Shown piece by piece: positions 1-9,495 of a stretch of DNA of 64,000 nucleotides. Source of the stretch: Rudaea sp. 3F27F6 (lineage in GTDB: Bacteria > Pseudomonadota > Gammaproteobacteria > Xanthomonadales > Rhodanobacteraceae). The stretch is taken from the NCBI RefSeq assembly GCF_005503555.1, contig NZ_SCNG01000006.1, positions 124,001-188,000 on the forward strand. Reading direction: 5' to 3'. Numbering within the stretch: position 1 is the first letter of the stretch; every line of letters starts with the position of its first letter. The notes beneath the pieces were generated by a model that was given only the letters and a program-made list of their open reading frames with translations, was not told the DNA's origin and searched no databases. The translations under genes were made by a program, and so were the position numbers.

Positions 1-434
1 ACTGGTTCGTCACGGGCTGGGGCACAGGCGGCACCGCGACCGGCGCGGGCGAAATCATCCGCCTCGCGCGACCGGACACCAAGATCGTGCTGACCGAGCC
101 GGCGACCGCCGCACTCGTCTCGGGCCAGGAGTGGAAGCCGCACAAGATTCAGGGCTGGACGCCGGACTTCGTTCCGGCCGTACTCAACAAGAACGTCGCT
201 CACCAGATTCTGCCGGTCGACGAAGTGCTTGCACGCGACACCGCGCGCGCGCTGGCCAAGAGCGAAGGCATCTTCTGCGGCATTTCCTCCGGCGGCACTT
301 TCGCTGCGGCGCTCGAAGTCGCCAAGCAGGCGAAGCAGGGCGACGTGATTCTCGCCATGCTGCCCGACACGGGCGAGCGCTATCTTTCGACCTTCCTGTT
401 CGAGGGCGTCAACGAAGGCTCGGACGAAGCGTAA
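1..434 (+). CDS. cysK: Cysteine synthase A (O-acetylserine sulfhydrylase), 3' part
   Basis: PLP enzyme of the last step of cysteine synthesis: O-acetylserine plus sulfide gives cysteine and acetate, in the cytoplasm. The gene enters from the left edge and is open from base 3. The visible part begins WFVTGWGTGGTATGAG, the glycine-rich phosphate-binding loop of the family. Further on are the GISSGGT segment and the C-terminal LPDTGERYLST segment typical of CysK/CysM. About 143 residues remain of a normal 310-320, so the PLP lysine lies outside the window. The wording of the C-terminus fits CysK better than CysM, but the missing N-terminal half prevents certainty. Confidence 0.92.
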   Translation, partial: WFVTGWGTGGTATGAGEIIRLARPDTKIVLTEPATAALVSGQEWKPHKIQGWTPDFVPAVLNKNVAHQILPVDEVLARDTARALAKSEGIFCGISSGGTFAAALEVAKQAKQGDVILAMLPDTGERYLSTFLFEGVNEGSDEA

Positions 435-470
435 CGACCGCGCATCGATCTCGCGACCGCACGGCAGCCT

Positions 471-986
471 TCACGCTGCCGCGCACTTCTTCACCGTTTC
501 CCAGGTGCGCGTCGTCAGTTCGGTGCCGAAAGTTTTTTCGATCAAGTTCATGAAGACGGGATTGCCCGCCTGCGGGACATAGGCGGTGAAGATTTCCTCC
601 GCGCCGATCTTCAAGATGCGAGCACCCCGCACCTCCGCAGGCAAGGCCGGAGGTGACGCGAGCGGCGCACGCAGGAACGTCACCACCCGTTTCGCATTCG
701 CCGGCAAGCGGAAGGCTGCATAGGGGTCGGCTTCGATCAACTCGCGCAGAGCAATGCTCGATCGGACGATCGTGCGGAACGTCCGGTCGAGATTCTTCGC
801 CATCGCCGCCTCGATCCTGCGGGCCAAGGCGGCTTCGGATCCGGCACGCGCGTCGAACGCCACGTTGCCGCTGGAAAGCAGGGTTTTGACCGCGCCGAAG
901 CCCGCGTTCTCGAAGCAGCTTTTCAGCTCCGGCATCTTGGCGTTCATCGGGCTTACGCCGCGCAGGAAGGCTACATAACGAGGCAT
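471..986 (-). CDS. DUF1697 family protein
   Basis: A 171-residue protein starting MPRYVAFLRGVSPMNAKMPE, followed by the LLSSGNVAFDA segment. Both are characteristic of DUF1697, a widespread family of unknown function built on a ferredoxin-like fold. The length is normal. The ATG is preceded by GGAG at a proper distance. It is convergent with cysK, with 36 bases between the stops. No catalytic motif can be assigned, so nothing is proposed beyond family membership. Confidence 0.85.
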   Translation of the reverse strand: MPRYVAFLRGVSPMNAKMPELKSCFENAGFGAVKTLLSSGNVAFDARAGSEAALARRIEAAMAKNLDRTFRTIVRSSIALRELIEADPYAAFRLPANAKRVVTFLRAPLASPPALPAEVRGARILKIGAEEIFTAYVPQAGNPVFMNLIEKTFGTELTTRTWETVKKCAAA

Positions 987-1024
987 CGAAATCTCCTAAG
1001 CGGGCTCGGACGCGATGCAGCCGC

Positions 1025-1273
1025 TCACTCCATCTGCCGCATGCGCCAGCCGCGCACCATGCCGTAGATGCTGATTGCGACCCATACGGTTTCGACGATG
1101 AACGCCGACAAGTTGAAATTGTAGATCAGCGACAACACCACGGCTGCGGCGCCGACGGCATTCATCGCCTGATAGATGAAACCGGTGCCGTGCAGTTTTC
1201 CGGCCTGCAACAGGAAGAAGGCGGTCAAGGTGACGACGACGCCGAACATTCCCACCCAATCGTGCCACTGCAT
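1025..1273 (-). CDS. Small integral membrane protein, CBU_0592-like
   Basis: An 82-residue protein made almost wholly of hydrophobic segments: residues about 6-24, 34-50 and 53-72 look like three membrane spans, ending in a basic tail (RGWRMRQME). The middle NAVGAAAVVLSLIYNFNLSAF segment resembles the small CBU_0592-type family found beside unrelated genes in many proteobacteria. Function is unknown. An overlapping 90-residue frame in the same strand lacks the regular hydrophobic pattern and is taken as a shadow. It lies 38 bases upstream of the DUF1697 gene in the same direction, so the two may be co-transcribed. Confidence 0.7.
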   Translation of the reverse strand: MQWHDWVGMFGVVVTLTAFFLLQAGKLHGTGFIYQAMNAVGAAAVVLSLIYNFNLSAFIVETVWVAISIYGMVRGWRMRQME

Positions 1274-1364
1274 TTTGTGCTCCTCATTTGGCCAGGACGC
1301 GATACATCGCGCCCGATTTCCGCGTGGGCAAAAGATCGAGCATCAAGCTCGATGAATCGGATTG

Positions 1365-2102
1365 CTACGAACGCTGGCGCAAGGCCTCGAACAAGGCCAC
1401 GCCGGTCGCGACCGAGACGTTGAGGCTTTCCACCCCACCCTTCATCGGAATCTTCGCCAAAAAATCGCAAGCCTCGCTCGTCAACCTACGCATGCCCTCG
1501 CCTTCGCTGCCCATAACGATGCCGAGCGGGCCTTTCAGGTCGAGCTTATAGAAATCCTGCGCCGATTCGCCCGCCAGGCCGACCAGCCAGACGCCTTGTT
1601 CCTTGAGCGCCTTGAGCGTGCGCGCGAGATTGGTCACGGCAAAGAAGGCGACACGATCGGCCGCGCCACTCGACGCACGACGCACAGTCGGCGTGATGCC
1701 CGCAGCGCGGTCCTTCGGCACGACGACCGCGGTGACGGCGGCCGCTTCCGCGCTGCGCAGGCAGGCGCCGAGATTGTGCGGATCGGTCACGCCGTCGAGC
1801 ACGAGGATCAAGGTGTCCTTCTGTGCCTTTTCCACGAGCTCGTACAGTTCGCTCTCGGTCCGCGGCGGCGGTGCGCGGTAGCGTGCGACCGCGCCTTGAT
1901 GGCGCGCGCCGCCGGTCATGCGATCGAGCGCTTCGCGCGGACGCGCGTGCGGCTTCAAGCCGAGTTCGCGCGCCTTCTCCGAGAGCTCCTTGATGCGCGC
2001 ATTGCTGCTGTCGGACTCGAAATAGAGTTCGAGGATGTTCTTCGGATCATTGCTCAACGCGGCATCGATCGAATGGATGCCGAACAAAAGTTCACCGCTC
2101 AT
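1365..2102 (-). CDS. rlmB: 23S rRNA (guanosine-2251 2'-O)-methyltransferase RlmB
   Basis: SPOUT-class methyltransferase that methylates G2251 in the peptidyl-transferase P loop of 23S rRNA using S-adenosylmethionine. The 245-residue protein starts MSGELLFGIHSIDAAL, the usual N-terminal substrate-binding domain. It then shows the SpoU motifs LVLDGVTDPHNLGACLRSAEA (about 101-120), IVMGSEGEGM (195-204) and IPMKGGVESLNVSVA (218-232), the knot that binds the cofactor. Length is normal. The start at 2102 was chosen because it begins the conserved domain and overlaps the rnr stop by four bases (ATGA), a common rnr-rlmB arrangement implying translational coupling. The longer open frame upstream is rnr shadow. 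Confidence 0.96.
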   Translation of the reverse strand: MSGELLFGIHSIDAALSNDPKNILELYFESDSSNARIKELSEKARELGLKPHARPREALDRMTGGARHQGAVARYRAPPPRTESELYELVEKAQKDTLILVLDGVTDPHNLGACLRSAEAAAVTAVVVPKDRAAGITPTVRRASSGAADRVAFFAVTNLARTLKALKEQGVWLVGLAGESAQDFYKLDLKGPLGIVMGSEGEGMRRLTSEACDFLAKIPMKGGVESLNVSVATGVALFEALRQRS

Positions 2103-4600
2103 TTGCGTTTCTTCTTCCCGGGTTTGACCGAATCGCGCGTTTCGACTGCGACATCGGGCGCTTTCGTTTCCTGCTTCTGCACCAGCCTGAAATCGATCTT
2201 GCGATCCTCCATGCTTGCGCGCAGCACCTGGACGCGCACTGCGTCGCCGAGACGGAACTGCAGGCCGCGCCGCTCGCCGCCGAGCAGATGCCGTACCGGA
2301 TCGAAATGATAGTAGTCGTTCGGCAGCTGCGTGATGTGCACCAGGCCCGACACCTGCGATTCGGTCAGCTCGACGAACAGGCCGAACGAAGTAACGCCGG
2401 AGACGATGCCGTCGAACTCGCTGCCGACATGTTTTTCCATCCACGCGCACTTGTAGCGTTCATCGACGTCGCGCTCGGCTTCGTCGGCGCGGCGCTCGTT
2501 GTGCGAGCAATGCGTGCCGAGGCTGGTTATGTCGTTCGCGCTGTATGTGTAGTCCTTGGCCTTGCCGTGTGCAAGCGCATGGCGGATCGCCCGATGCACG
2601 AGCAGATCGGGGTAGCGCCGGATCGGCGAAGTGAAATGCGCGTAGTGTTCCAGCGCGAGGCCGAAATGCCCCGAGTCCTGCGGGCTGTAGACCGCAAGCG
2701 ACTGCGAGCGCAGCAACACCGACTGGATCAGGCCCGCATCGGGGCGCTTCTTGATCTGCTTGAGCAGGTTCGAGAAATCCTTCGGCTCGACCTCGGCGTG
2801 CGGCGGCATGCGCAGGCCGAACTCGAGCAGGAACTCCTGCAGATCCTCGTACTTCGACTCGGGCGGCGGCGCATGCACGCGAAACAACGCGGGCACCTTG
2901 GCTTGGTCGAGGAACTTCGCCGCTTCAACGTTCGCCGCGATCATGCACTCTTCGATGAGCTTGTGTGCATCGTTGCGCGGCTCGGCGCCGAGCTGCACCA
3001 CCTCGCCCGACGCGGCGAGACGGAACTTCACCTCGGTACTTTCGAAATCAATTGCACCGCGGCGTTCGCGCGCCTTGGCGAGTATTTGATAGAGCTGATG
3101 CAGGGTCTCAAGCTGCGGCAGCAGATCGGCCAGCTCGGCGCGTGCATCTGCGTCTTTCTCGCCGAGCGCTTGCCAGACGCGCGTGTAGGTCAGGCGCGCA
3201 TGCGAACGCATGATCGCCTGATAGAACTTCGCTTTCGCCACCTCACCCGAATAGCCGACCTGCATATCGCAAACCATGCACAGTCGCTCGACCTTCGGAT
3301 TGAGTGAGCAGATGCCGTTCGACAACGTCTCGGGCAGCATCGGCACGACATAGCCCGGGAAATACACCGACGTCGAGCGTTTCTGCGCTTCGTCGTCGAG
3401 CGCGGTGCCGGGGCGCACGTAATGCGACACGTCGGCAATCGCCACGACGAGGCGGAATCCGCCCGGAGTCTTCTCGGCATAGACCGCGTCGTCGAAGTCG
3501 CGCGCGTCTTCACCGTCGATGGTCACCAACGGCAGCTTGCGCAAATCCACCCTGCCCTTGATCTCTTCCTTGGCGACCTGCGGTTCGACCTGCGCGGCTT
3601 CGCGCAGCGTCTTGTCGGGGAACTCCGACGGCAGGCCGTGGCCAGCGATCGCCATCTCGACGATGATCGAGGGCGTCAGCCGCTCGCCGAGCACGCTGAC
3701 CACTTCGCCGATCGGACCACGCTGCGCGGTCGGCGGCTGGGTGATCTCGGCGACGACAATCTGGCCGGAGCGCGCACCGCGATCCTTGCCGGGCGGAATC
3801 AAAATGTCCTGGTGCATGCGCCGATCGTCCGGCGCGACGACGACAATGCCGTTCTCGATCACGATGCGACCGACCAGACGCGTCACGCGCCGTTCCAGCA
3901 CTTCGCAGATGGCGCCCTGCTTGCGCCCGCGCCGGTCGACGCCGACGATGCTGATCAGGGCGCGGTCGCCGTGCAGCACCTTGCGCATCTCCGCCGGCGA
4001 AATATAGATGTCGTCGCCGCCAGCATCGGGACGCAGGAAACCAAAACCCTCGGCATTCGCGATCACCGACCCCGGAATCAGGTCGAGCTTGGAGGCAACG
4101 CCGTAGGCACCGCGACGGTTCTGCAGCAATTGCCCGTCGCGCAGCATGGCGGCGAGGCGCTTGGTCAGCGCCTCGACATCGCGCGGATGCTTCAGTCCCA
4201 GCCCGCGCGCGAGATTTTCCGCGGTGAGCAGCTGACCATGCTCGCCGAGAAACGCGAGAATCGCCTCGCGGCTCGGTATCGGGAATTCGTAGCGCTGCGC
4301 CTCGCGCTCGATATGCGGATCGGCGGCCGTCCGGGCTTTCGGCGACTTCTTCGCCGGCAGTTTCGGCGGCGCCGGACGGTCGGGTTTCGCGAGCGCAACG
4401 GCGCCGCGCTTCGGCGCTTTTTCCGACGTGGGCTTGTTCACTTGCACAGGAGGAAACTCGGGCAGAAACCCGGGGCGCTTCGATGCCGTTTTTTTGCCGC
4501 GACTCGCGGACGGCCCGGCGCTGGCCACATCAGGCAGCCAACCGGGCAACTTTGTATTCGTTGTGCCGCGTTTTGCCGCGGCAGGATTTTTCTTCTTCAA
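2099..4600 (-). CDS. rnr: Ribonuclease R
   Basis: Processive 3'-5' exoribonuclease of the RNase II/RNB family. It degrades structured RNA, including rRNA fragments and mRNA. The 833-residue protein has, in order: a basic Lys/Pro-rich tail (1-100), an HTH_12 winged helix (about 105-165), cold-shock domains (about 175-310), the RNB catalytic domain with IDGEDARDFDD (361-371, the metal-binding aspartates), a C-terminal S1 domain (GSEFDGIVSGVTSFGLFVEL), and a basic end (KPGKKKRK). The N-terminal tail is longer than in E. coli RNase R and of low complexity; it may help RNA binding. It is the first gene of the rnr-rlmB pair. Confidence 0.97.
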   Translation of the reverse strand: MKKKNPAAAKRGTTNTKLPGWLPDVASAGPSASRGKKTASKRPGFLPEFPPVQVNKPTSEKAPKRGAVALAKPDRPAPPKLPAKKSPKARTAADPHIEREAQRYEFPIPSREAILAFLGEHGQLLTAENLARGLGLKHPRDVEALTKRLAAMLRDGQLLQNRRGAYGVASKLDLIPGSVIANAEGFGFLRPDAGGDDIYISPAEMRKVLHGDRALISIVGVDRRGRKQGAICEVLERRVTRLVGRIVIENGIVVVAPDDRRMHQDILIPPGKDRGARSGQIVVAEITQPPTAQRGPIGEVVSVLGERLTPSIIVEMAIAGHGLPSEFPDKTLREAAQVEPQVAKEEIKGRVDLRKLPLVTIDGEDARDFDDAVYAEKTPGGFRLVVAIADVSHYVRPGTALDDEAQKRSTSVYFPGYVVPMLPETLSNGICSLNPKVERLCMVCDMQVGYSGEVAKAKFYQAIMRSHARLTYTRVWQALGEKDADARAELADLLPQLETLHQLYQILAKARERRGAIDFESTEVKFRLAASGEVVQLGAEPRNDAHKLIEECMIAANVEAAKFLDQAKVPALFRVHAPPPESKYEDLQEFLLEFGLRMPPHAEVEPKDFSNLLKQIKKRPDAGLIQSVLLRSQSLAVYSPQDSGHFGLALEHYAHFTSPIRRYPDLLVHRAIRHALAHGKAKDYTYSANDITSLGTHCSHNERRADEAERDVDERYKCAWMEKHVGSEFDGIVSGVTSFGLFVELTESQVSGLVHITQLPNDYYHFDPVRHLLGGERRGLQFRLGDAVRVQVLRASMEDRKIDFRLVQKQETKAPDVAVETRDSVKPGKKKRK

Positions 4601-4812
4601 AAGATTCTCTTAGATCTGGCTTCGCCGGGCTCGGCCCGGACGCGAAGCGGTGGTTGAAACAAGTTCCGTGGCGCTGCGTTCACCCGCCAAGCGGGCGATC
4701 TTCGCCGGGAACGAAAGAAATATGGCCGCCATTATAGGCCGAACGTTGACACCCGCGCGGAGGAGCGGTATCTTGCGCGGCCCTCGCAGGGCAAAGCCCG
4801 CGAGCGCACCTA

Positions 4813-4897
<85 letters not shown>

Positions 4898-4942
4898 ACA
4901 GTCAGTCCAGAGCAGTCCAACGACATCTGGAAGCTCTCTCGA

Positions 4943-4967
4943 AAGCCCGCTCTCATGCGGGTTTTTT
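4943..4967 (+). terminator. Intrinsic terminator after tRNA-Leu(CAG)
   Basis: The inverted repeat aagcccgc/gcggg is followed by a run of T about 46 bases after the tRNA 3' end. It is placed as the tRNA terminator. Confidence 0.75.
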
Positions 4968-5140
4968 GTTTTCTGGCGCATCTCTCAGCACTACCAGGAA
5001 GCTTCCGTCGCATTGCACGAAATCCGCGTGGATACGTTGCCGCGCTTGCCCTCGCCACTTGTCATTGCAAGCGCGAGTCAGACCTGGGCGTCCCGTCGCT
5101 AGACGCACGCGGCCTGTCCTTCTTCTCGATGCTGCCACCG

Positions 5141-5162
5141 AAAATGCGGGCTGAGCCCGCAC
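5141..5162 (-). terminator. Intrinsic terminator of the H-NS-like gene
   Basis: On the minus strand the palindrome gtgcgggctcagcccgcat is followed by tttt, directly after the stop codon of the gene at 5169. About 170 bases between this and the tRNA terminator hold no gene. Confidence 0.65.
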
Positions 5163-5168
5163 TCTCCG

Positions 5169-5489
5169 TCACTTGATCAACAAATCCTGTTCTTTCTTGC
5201 CGGCTTTGATGGCCGCCAGGAACCAGCGCGGGCGCTTTCCGCGCCCCGACCATGTCTGCGAGGCATCGGCAGGATTGCGATACTTCAGCGCAGCTGGCCG
5301 TCTCACCTTCCCTTTGCGGGCGCTGCCAAACAACTCGTCCAGAGTGAGCCCTTCCGCTTTGAGCAATGCGAGAATTTTCTCTCGCGCTTTTGCAATGCTC
5401 TCCCTTGCAACCTCCAATTTTCTCTGTTCTGCTTTCTCGATAAGCTCGGCAAGCTGCTTGTGATTGAGAGATTTCAGATCAATTGCCAT
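5169..5489 (-). CDS. H-NS family nucleoid-associated protein (HvrA/BpH3 type)
   Basis: A 106-residue DNA-binding protein. Residues 8-46 form a charged coiled coil for dimerisation (KQLAELIEKAEQRKLEVARE). Residues 69-90 carry the H-NS C-terminal domain YRNPADASQTWSGRGKRPRW, where the TWSGRG..P.W core inserts into the minor groove of AT-rich DNA. Family members silence AT-rich, often foreign, genes. The ATG at 5489 has a strong ribosome site, cggaggacctt. The 740 bases upstream are AT-rich for this genome, as expected for autoregulation, but no operator can be defined by eye. Confidence 0.92.
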   Translation of the reverse strand: MAIDLKSLNHKQLAELIEKAEQRKLEVARESIAKAREKILALLKAEGLTLDELFGSARKGKVRRPAALKYRNPADASQTWSGRGKRPRWFLAAIKAGKKEQDLLIK

Positions 5490-6230
5490 AAGGTCCTCCG
5501 TCTTTCCGAGAGATAAATCTCCAAACTATGGGTCGAGGGCACAAGTGTGAGCGTCACACTAAATGAAGCAGTATGCTTATTTTTCCCCAAATCCATTCTT
5601 TCATAACAACAGGCAGTGAATTTTTTACAACACAGGGGACTGAATTTGGATTCGTGATCAATGATTTATGTCGGCATCTGCGATCCGTCCGAACGGACGG
5701 TTACTGCCGTTCTTGCACGCGCCTGAAACAGACAACCGATGGCACCGGAAATTTTTCATCTAAAAATAAACGGCTCGCCAACGGATATTTAATAGACGAT
5801 TGAGAAAATACTGCGCAGCTTTCCATATGCACGCCCTGATTAAGCAGCCCAATAGGCGCCGCTCGTCTTCATCAACCAGTTCAAGATGCTTTCGGTTTAG
5901 GGGAACACGTTGCTCCTAGGTGCTGTTCGGAGTTTGCGGAAATCGTTTGAACTGCCGACTCGCCTGCGGTACTGACTCGTAGTGAGCCTCCGGTTTAATT
6001 TCATGCAGTTCCACATAATGAATTACCGTTGCTCTCTACAGCCTGAGGCCCCCACTCTGCCCACCACATAAACTCAACGTGGCGGCTGCCGCCGAGCCCG
6101 GCACGCCTATTGCCATACCACCTACTCGCGTGAATCGTGCCGCACTACTGCGCGCTTGCCGCTCGCAATTTCTGTCGGAATCGTTATGATGCGGCGGGTC
6201 AACGATGCGTTAGCTTCCAGGGGGATTCAA
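5490..6230. other. Gene-poor stretch upstream of the H-NS-like gene
   Basis: About 740 bases without a convincing gene. The first 330 bases are clearly richer in A and T than the surroundings (for example a run around 5573-5650). Two short palindromes are visible: gtgtgagcgtcacac near 5546 and ccgtccgaacggacgg near 5685. A 76-codon frame at 5573-5803 has no ribosome site or family resemblance. The rest (5804-6230) shows nothing recognisable. Confidence 0.5.
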
Positions 6231-6623
6231 ATGCATATCTGGCGCGCGAGCCTTTGCGTGCTCTTTTTCGTGTGCGCGATTGCTCGTGCCCAAACCGCCG
6301 TTTTCGCAGCAGTCTCGATGCCACTGGCGGGACAGCACGCTGTCCACGCAGTCGATATTTCGATCTCGCCAAGCGGCTTGGTCGATGTCGGCGGCAACTG
6401 CATTGGCTGCGCGCGCAGCATCGATTTCGTCGGCACGCCGAACACACACGCGACCGATGAGCAATTCCCACCGAACTTGACTGACGAGGGCGGCAGCGAC
6501 AACGCGCTCGGCTCGTTCGCCGCGGTCATTTCCAAGCCGATGGCTATGCCCGCGCTGTCGGATTGCCTGGCACCGCTCAATGGCCTACGGCATCGCGACC
6601 GTATGCCCCGACTGCACGCTTAG
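6231..6623 (+). CDS. Small secreted protein, unknown function
   Basis: A 130-residue frame starting [21 protein letters not shown], a clear type I signal peptide with cleavage probably after ARA. Ribosome site agggggatt lies just before the ATG. The mature part is rich in small residues and has one CxxC (NCIGCARS), with no recognisable domain. The last 20 residues are basic and unlike the rest, so the C-terminus may be worn or frame-altered. It ends 62 bases before the collagen-like gene on the same strand and may share its promoter. The start at 6231 was preferred over an upstream ATG because it begins the signal peptide. Confidence 0.5.
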   Translation: MHIWRASLCVLFFVCAIARAQTAVFAAVSMPLAGQHAVHAVDISISPSGLVDVGGNCIGCARSIDFVGTPNTHATDEQFPPNLTDEGGSDNALGSFAAVISKPMAMPALSDCLAPLNGLRHRDRMPRLHA

Positions 6624-6685
6624 TTCACAGCATCCACCGACCTAACGGTTTCTTCCTTGCCTCGCCGAATACCGGAGAACTTACG

Positions 6686-8578
6686 ATGACTGCCCTATTC
6701 CAACGCCCTTCGATGTTGACGCTTGCCATCACCGCTGCTTTGACCTTTGCCAACGCGTCCGCACAGGATGTCGCAGTCACGCCGCCGAGCGGCGGCGGTT
6801 TCGTCGTCAAGGACAGCAGCGGCAATGCAGTCCGTTTTCGTATCGATGCAAGCGGCAATCTGATCCTGCCCGGTCTCGGCGGTGCGGCTCAGCAAGGCGC
6901 ATTGGTCTGCTTCAACTCGGCGACCGGAACGCTAGGCCCCTGTGTTCCCGGCACGGGAGCGGGTAACGGGCCTGCCGGTCCGACCGGCGCTACCGGTCCC
7001 GCCGGATCGACCGGTCCGACAGGTGCAACCGGCGCAGGAGCGACAGGTGCGACCGGCGCCACGGGACCGATCGGTGCAACAGGACCGATCGGTGCAACCG
7101 GGCCCGTGGGACCGACCGGAGCGGGCGGAACCGGCAGCGTTGGTCCGACCGGCGCAACAGGGCCGATCGGTGCAACCGGTCCTGCCGGGCCGACGGGCGC
7201 CGGCGGAACCGGCAGCGTCGGCCCTACTGGCCCGACCGGACCCAATGGCGCAGCCGGAGCGACCGGTCCGACCGGGCCACAGGGTATTCAGGGCATTCAA
7301 GGTGTCACTGGACCCACAGGCGCAACGGGTACGACAGGTGCAACAGGCGCGGCCGGCTTGGTCTATCAAGGCGTGTGGAATAGCGCAACGGGCTACGCAA
7401 TGAACGATGTCGTGTCCCATAACGGATCGAGCTACGTTGCAGCGACGAACAATTTCAATAATGCGCCCGACTCCAACCCCACGGTATGGAGTGTTCTGGC
7501 GCAACAGGGAGCAACCGGTGCGACGGGCGCGGTCGGGCAAACGGGTGCAGCGGGTCCGGCGGGCACGATTGGCGCAACCGGTGCGACGGGACCCGTTGGA
7601 ACGGCAGGCTCGGCCGGGGCAACCGGTCCTACTGGAGCAACCGGCGCGCAGGGTACGACGGGCCAAGTCGGCCCGCAGGGTCCGCAAGGACCCGCAGGCG
7701 TTTCGGGTTCGGGTGCCGTTTACGGGGACGGCTCTGCCGGCGCGCTGACCGTCAGCGGCATCACCGACTTCAGCCAGCTTTTGTCGAATTACAACTTCCA
7801 GTTCACGACGATCAACATTAATGCCGGCGCTACCCTGATCGTGCCAAGTGGGATGGTGCTGCGCGCGACCGGCAATTGCACAATCAACGGCACCATCGTC
7901 GTGTTGAACGGTGCGCAGACCAGCAACAACGGCACGGCGACCCTCGGTATCGGCTCGGCCATCCCGGGCTCACCGTTCGGCGGCATCGGATCGAATGTGT
8001 CTCAAGCTGGGCAGATCTCGAAATCCATTCTCGGCGGCGGTAGTGGCGCGCGTTCGACGTCGGTCACCAGCGGCTCGGCCGGCGGTGGTTCGGTCTCGAT
8101 GCTATGCGGTGGTATCTACACGCTCGGTGCCGCGGGCGCCATCAACGTCAATGGTCAAAACGGTGTCGCGGCGACCGGAACCGGCACGGTGGGCGGCGCT
8201 GGCGGCGGCGCTGGTGGCTTTGTCGCGATCGCCGGCAAGACCAGCATCACCGTCAACGGCACCATTCTCGCCAACGGCGGTACGGGCGCGAACGGCTTCA
8301 GTTCGGCAGGCAACAACGCGCTTGGCGGCGGTGGCGGTGGCGGCGGTGTCGTGCACTTCTTCTCGCCGTCTACGCCAGTCGTCGGCGGCAGCGTGCAGGT
8401 CAACGGCGGATCGGCAGGTAGCGCCAGCGGTGGCACCGGCACTACTCCCGCGTTTGGCGGTGGCAGCAGCGGCGGCAATGGCGGCAATGGCGGCAGCACA
8501 ACGGTCACCGCGACCGGTGGTTCCAACGGCTATATCTTGACGACGATTGTGAGCAGCCCGGAAAACTTCTTCCTCTAA
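6686..8578 (+). CDS. Secreted collagen-like (Gly-X-Y repeat) protein
   Basis: A 630-residue exported protein. Residues 1-26 are a signal peptide ending ANASA. A small domain follows ([29 protein letters not shown], then two cysteines). Next come Gly-X-Y triplets rich in GPT and GAT (about residues 95-225). They are broken by a 50-residue insert, [20 protein letters not shown] onward, which resembles the small carbohydrate-binding fold seen in chitinases and phage fibres. A second Gly-X-Y block (about 276-340) leads to a Gly/Ser/Thr-rich C-terminal half with NGTI/NGGTG repeats, probably a beta-helix. The GPTGAT pattern recalls BclA-type collagens and suggests a trimeric surface fibre. Start: ATG after ggagaacttacg. 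A strong terminator follows. Confidence 0.85.
   Translation: MTALFQRPSMLTLAITAALTFANASAQDVAVTPPSGGGFVVKDSSGNAVRFRIDASGNLILPGLGGAAQQGALVCFNSATGTLGPCVPGTGAGNGPAGPTGATGPAGSTGPTGATGAGATGATGATGPIGATGPIGATGPVGPTGAGGTGSVGPTGATGPIGATGPAGPTGAGGTGSVGPTGPTGPNGAAGATGPTGPQGIQGIQGVTGPTGATGTTGATGAAGLVYQGVWNSATGYAMNDVVSHNGSSYVAATNNFNNAPDSNPTVWSVLAQQGATGATGAVGQTGAAGPAGTIGATGATGPVGTAGSAGATGPTGATGAQGTTGQVGPQGPQGPAGVSGSGAVYGDGSAGALTVSGITDFSQLLSNYNFQFTTININAGATLIVPSGMVLRATGNCTINGTIVVLNGAQTSNNGTATLGIGSAIPGSPFGGIGSNVSQAGQISKSILGGGSGARSTSVTSGSAGGGSVSMLCGGIYTLGAAGAINVNGQNGVAATGTGTVGGAGGGAGGFVAIAGKTSITVNGTILANGGTGANGFSSAGNNALGGGGGGGGVVHFFSPSTPVVGGSVQVNGGSAGSASGGTGTTPAFGGGSSGGNGGNGGSTTVTATGGSNGYILTTIVSSPENFFL
6968..7705 (+). 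repeat. Tandem Gly-X-Y coding repeat, in two blocks
   Basis: Degenerate 9- and 18-base units of the type ggtccgaccggcgcaacc run from 6968 to about 7358 and again from about 7512 to 7705. They are separated by the non-collagen insert. The blocks are prone to slippage, so length may vary between strains. Confidence 0.8.
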
Positions 8579-8605
8579 GGCACGTTCGGCTCTCGCTTCG
8601 CATGC

Positions 8606-8630
8606 AAAAGCCCCCGAATCGGGGGCTTTT
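8606..8630 (+). terminator. Terminator of the collagen-like gene
   Basis: aaaagcccccgaatcggggg followed by ctttt forms a perfect 9-bp hairpin with a short loop and T-run, 27 bases after the stop codon. Confidence 0.9.
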
Positions 8631-8700
8631 CTTTTGCCGGCGCGTACCGATGAACTGTGCCCTGGCGCAGTTGCAATATCAGATCACTCAGTGTCTGTGA

Positions 8701-9495
8701 TCACGGCGAACCAGCGGTCGGATCGGCCTCGTGCATTTGAATCTCGCGCGCGCGAAATGCCTCGATCTGCGCCGCGGCTACATCTTTTTCGACAACGATG
8801 TGGCTGATCGCGTCGAGTTCGACAACCTGGTAGGCGGACAGCGCGCCCAGTTTGTCGGTGGTGACGACCACGGCGGTCTCGCTGCTGACTTCGATCATTC
8901 TTCGTTTGAACAGCGCTTCCTCGCTGTCCGTTGCCCATAATCCGTATTCCGCATCGACGGCGCAGGCGCCCGGGAAACACAGATCTGCTCGCAGGCGTCG
9001 AAGCTGCTCCAACGCCTGCGCGCCGATCACGGCGCCGATGCGGGGTTCCATGCGGCCGCCGATCATGAGGATCTCGAATCCTTCGCGTGCCATCAGGCAT
9101 TGGGCGATGTCCGGGGCGTTGGTCACCACGGTCAATTGCTGCCTTTCTGGCAACGCGGTCGCGATAGCGTAGTTGGTAGAGCCGGCATCGAGCAGCAGCA
9201 CTTGGCCCGGCCGCACCAACTTGACCGCAGCACGCGCAAGCGCTTGCTTGCGTGCCGAGTTTTCTTCGCGGCGTTGCGGGAGCGGCGCGAACGCGGGTGT
9301 CGGCAGCAAGGCGCCGCCGTAGACGCGGCGGCACACCCCCTGCGCGGCCAGCTTATGCAGATCGCGTCGGATGGAGTCCTCGGACACTCCGAACAACGCG
9401 GCAAGTTCGGTCGCCGTCACGCGGCCATGTTCGCGTAGCCGATCCAAGATGGCTTGTTGGCGTTCCTGCGGAAGCGTTTCGGCCGAGGTACTCAT
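8701..9495 (-). CDS. DeoR/GlpR family transcriptional regulator
   Basis: A 264-residue sugar-phosphate-sensing repressor. Residues about 8-62 form the DeoR helix-turn-helix (ERQQAILDRLREHGRVTATE, then LAALFGVSEDSIRRDLHKL, the family signature). A linker RRVYGGALL leads to the DeoRC sensor domain with LLLDAGSTNYAIATALP, the phosphosugar-binding loop. Length is normal. The ATG at 9495 follows ggag. It is divergent from the MFS permease at 9747, with 251 bases between, and probably controls it; the inducer is unknown. Confidence 0.92.
   Translation of the reverse strand: MSTSAETLPQERQQAILDRLREHGRVTATELAALFGVSEDSIRRDLHKLAAQGVCRRVYGGALLPTPAFAPLPQRREENSARKQALARAAVKLVRPGQVLLLDAGSTNYAIATALPERQQLTVVTNAPDIAQCLMAREGFEILMIGGRMEPRIGAVIGAQALEQLRRLRADLCFPGACAVDAEYGLWATDSEEALFKRRMIEVSSETAVVVTTDKLGALSAYQVVELDAISHIVVEKDVAAAQIEAFRAREIQMHEADPTAGSP

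Noticed and set aside
2288-3307. Long plus-strand frame opposite rnr
   Set aside because: Shadow of a high-GC gene; residue content is Arg/His/Leu-rich and no start signal is present. Same for other long frames opposite alaS, clpX, tig, ligA, pepO and smc.
5573-5803. 76-codon open frame upstream of the H-NS-like gene
   Set aside because: No ribosome site, no signal or motif, and it lies in an AT-rich stretch where short frames arise by chance.
6968-7705. Possible CRISPR-like or tandem array
   Set aside because: The periodic units are in-frame Gly-X-Y codons of the collagen-like gene, without spacer-repeat structure.
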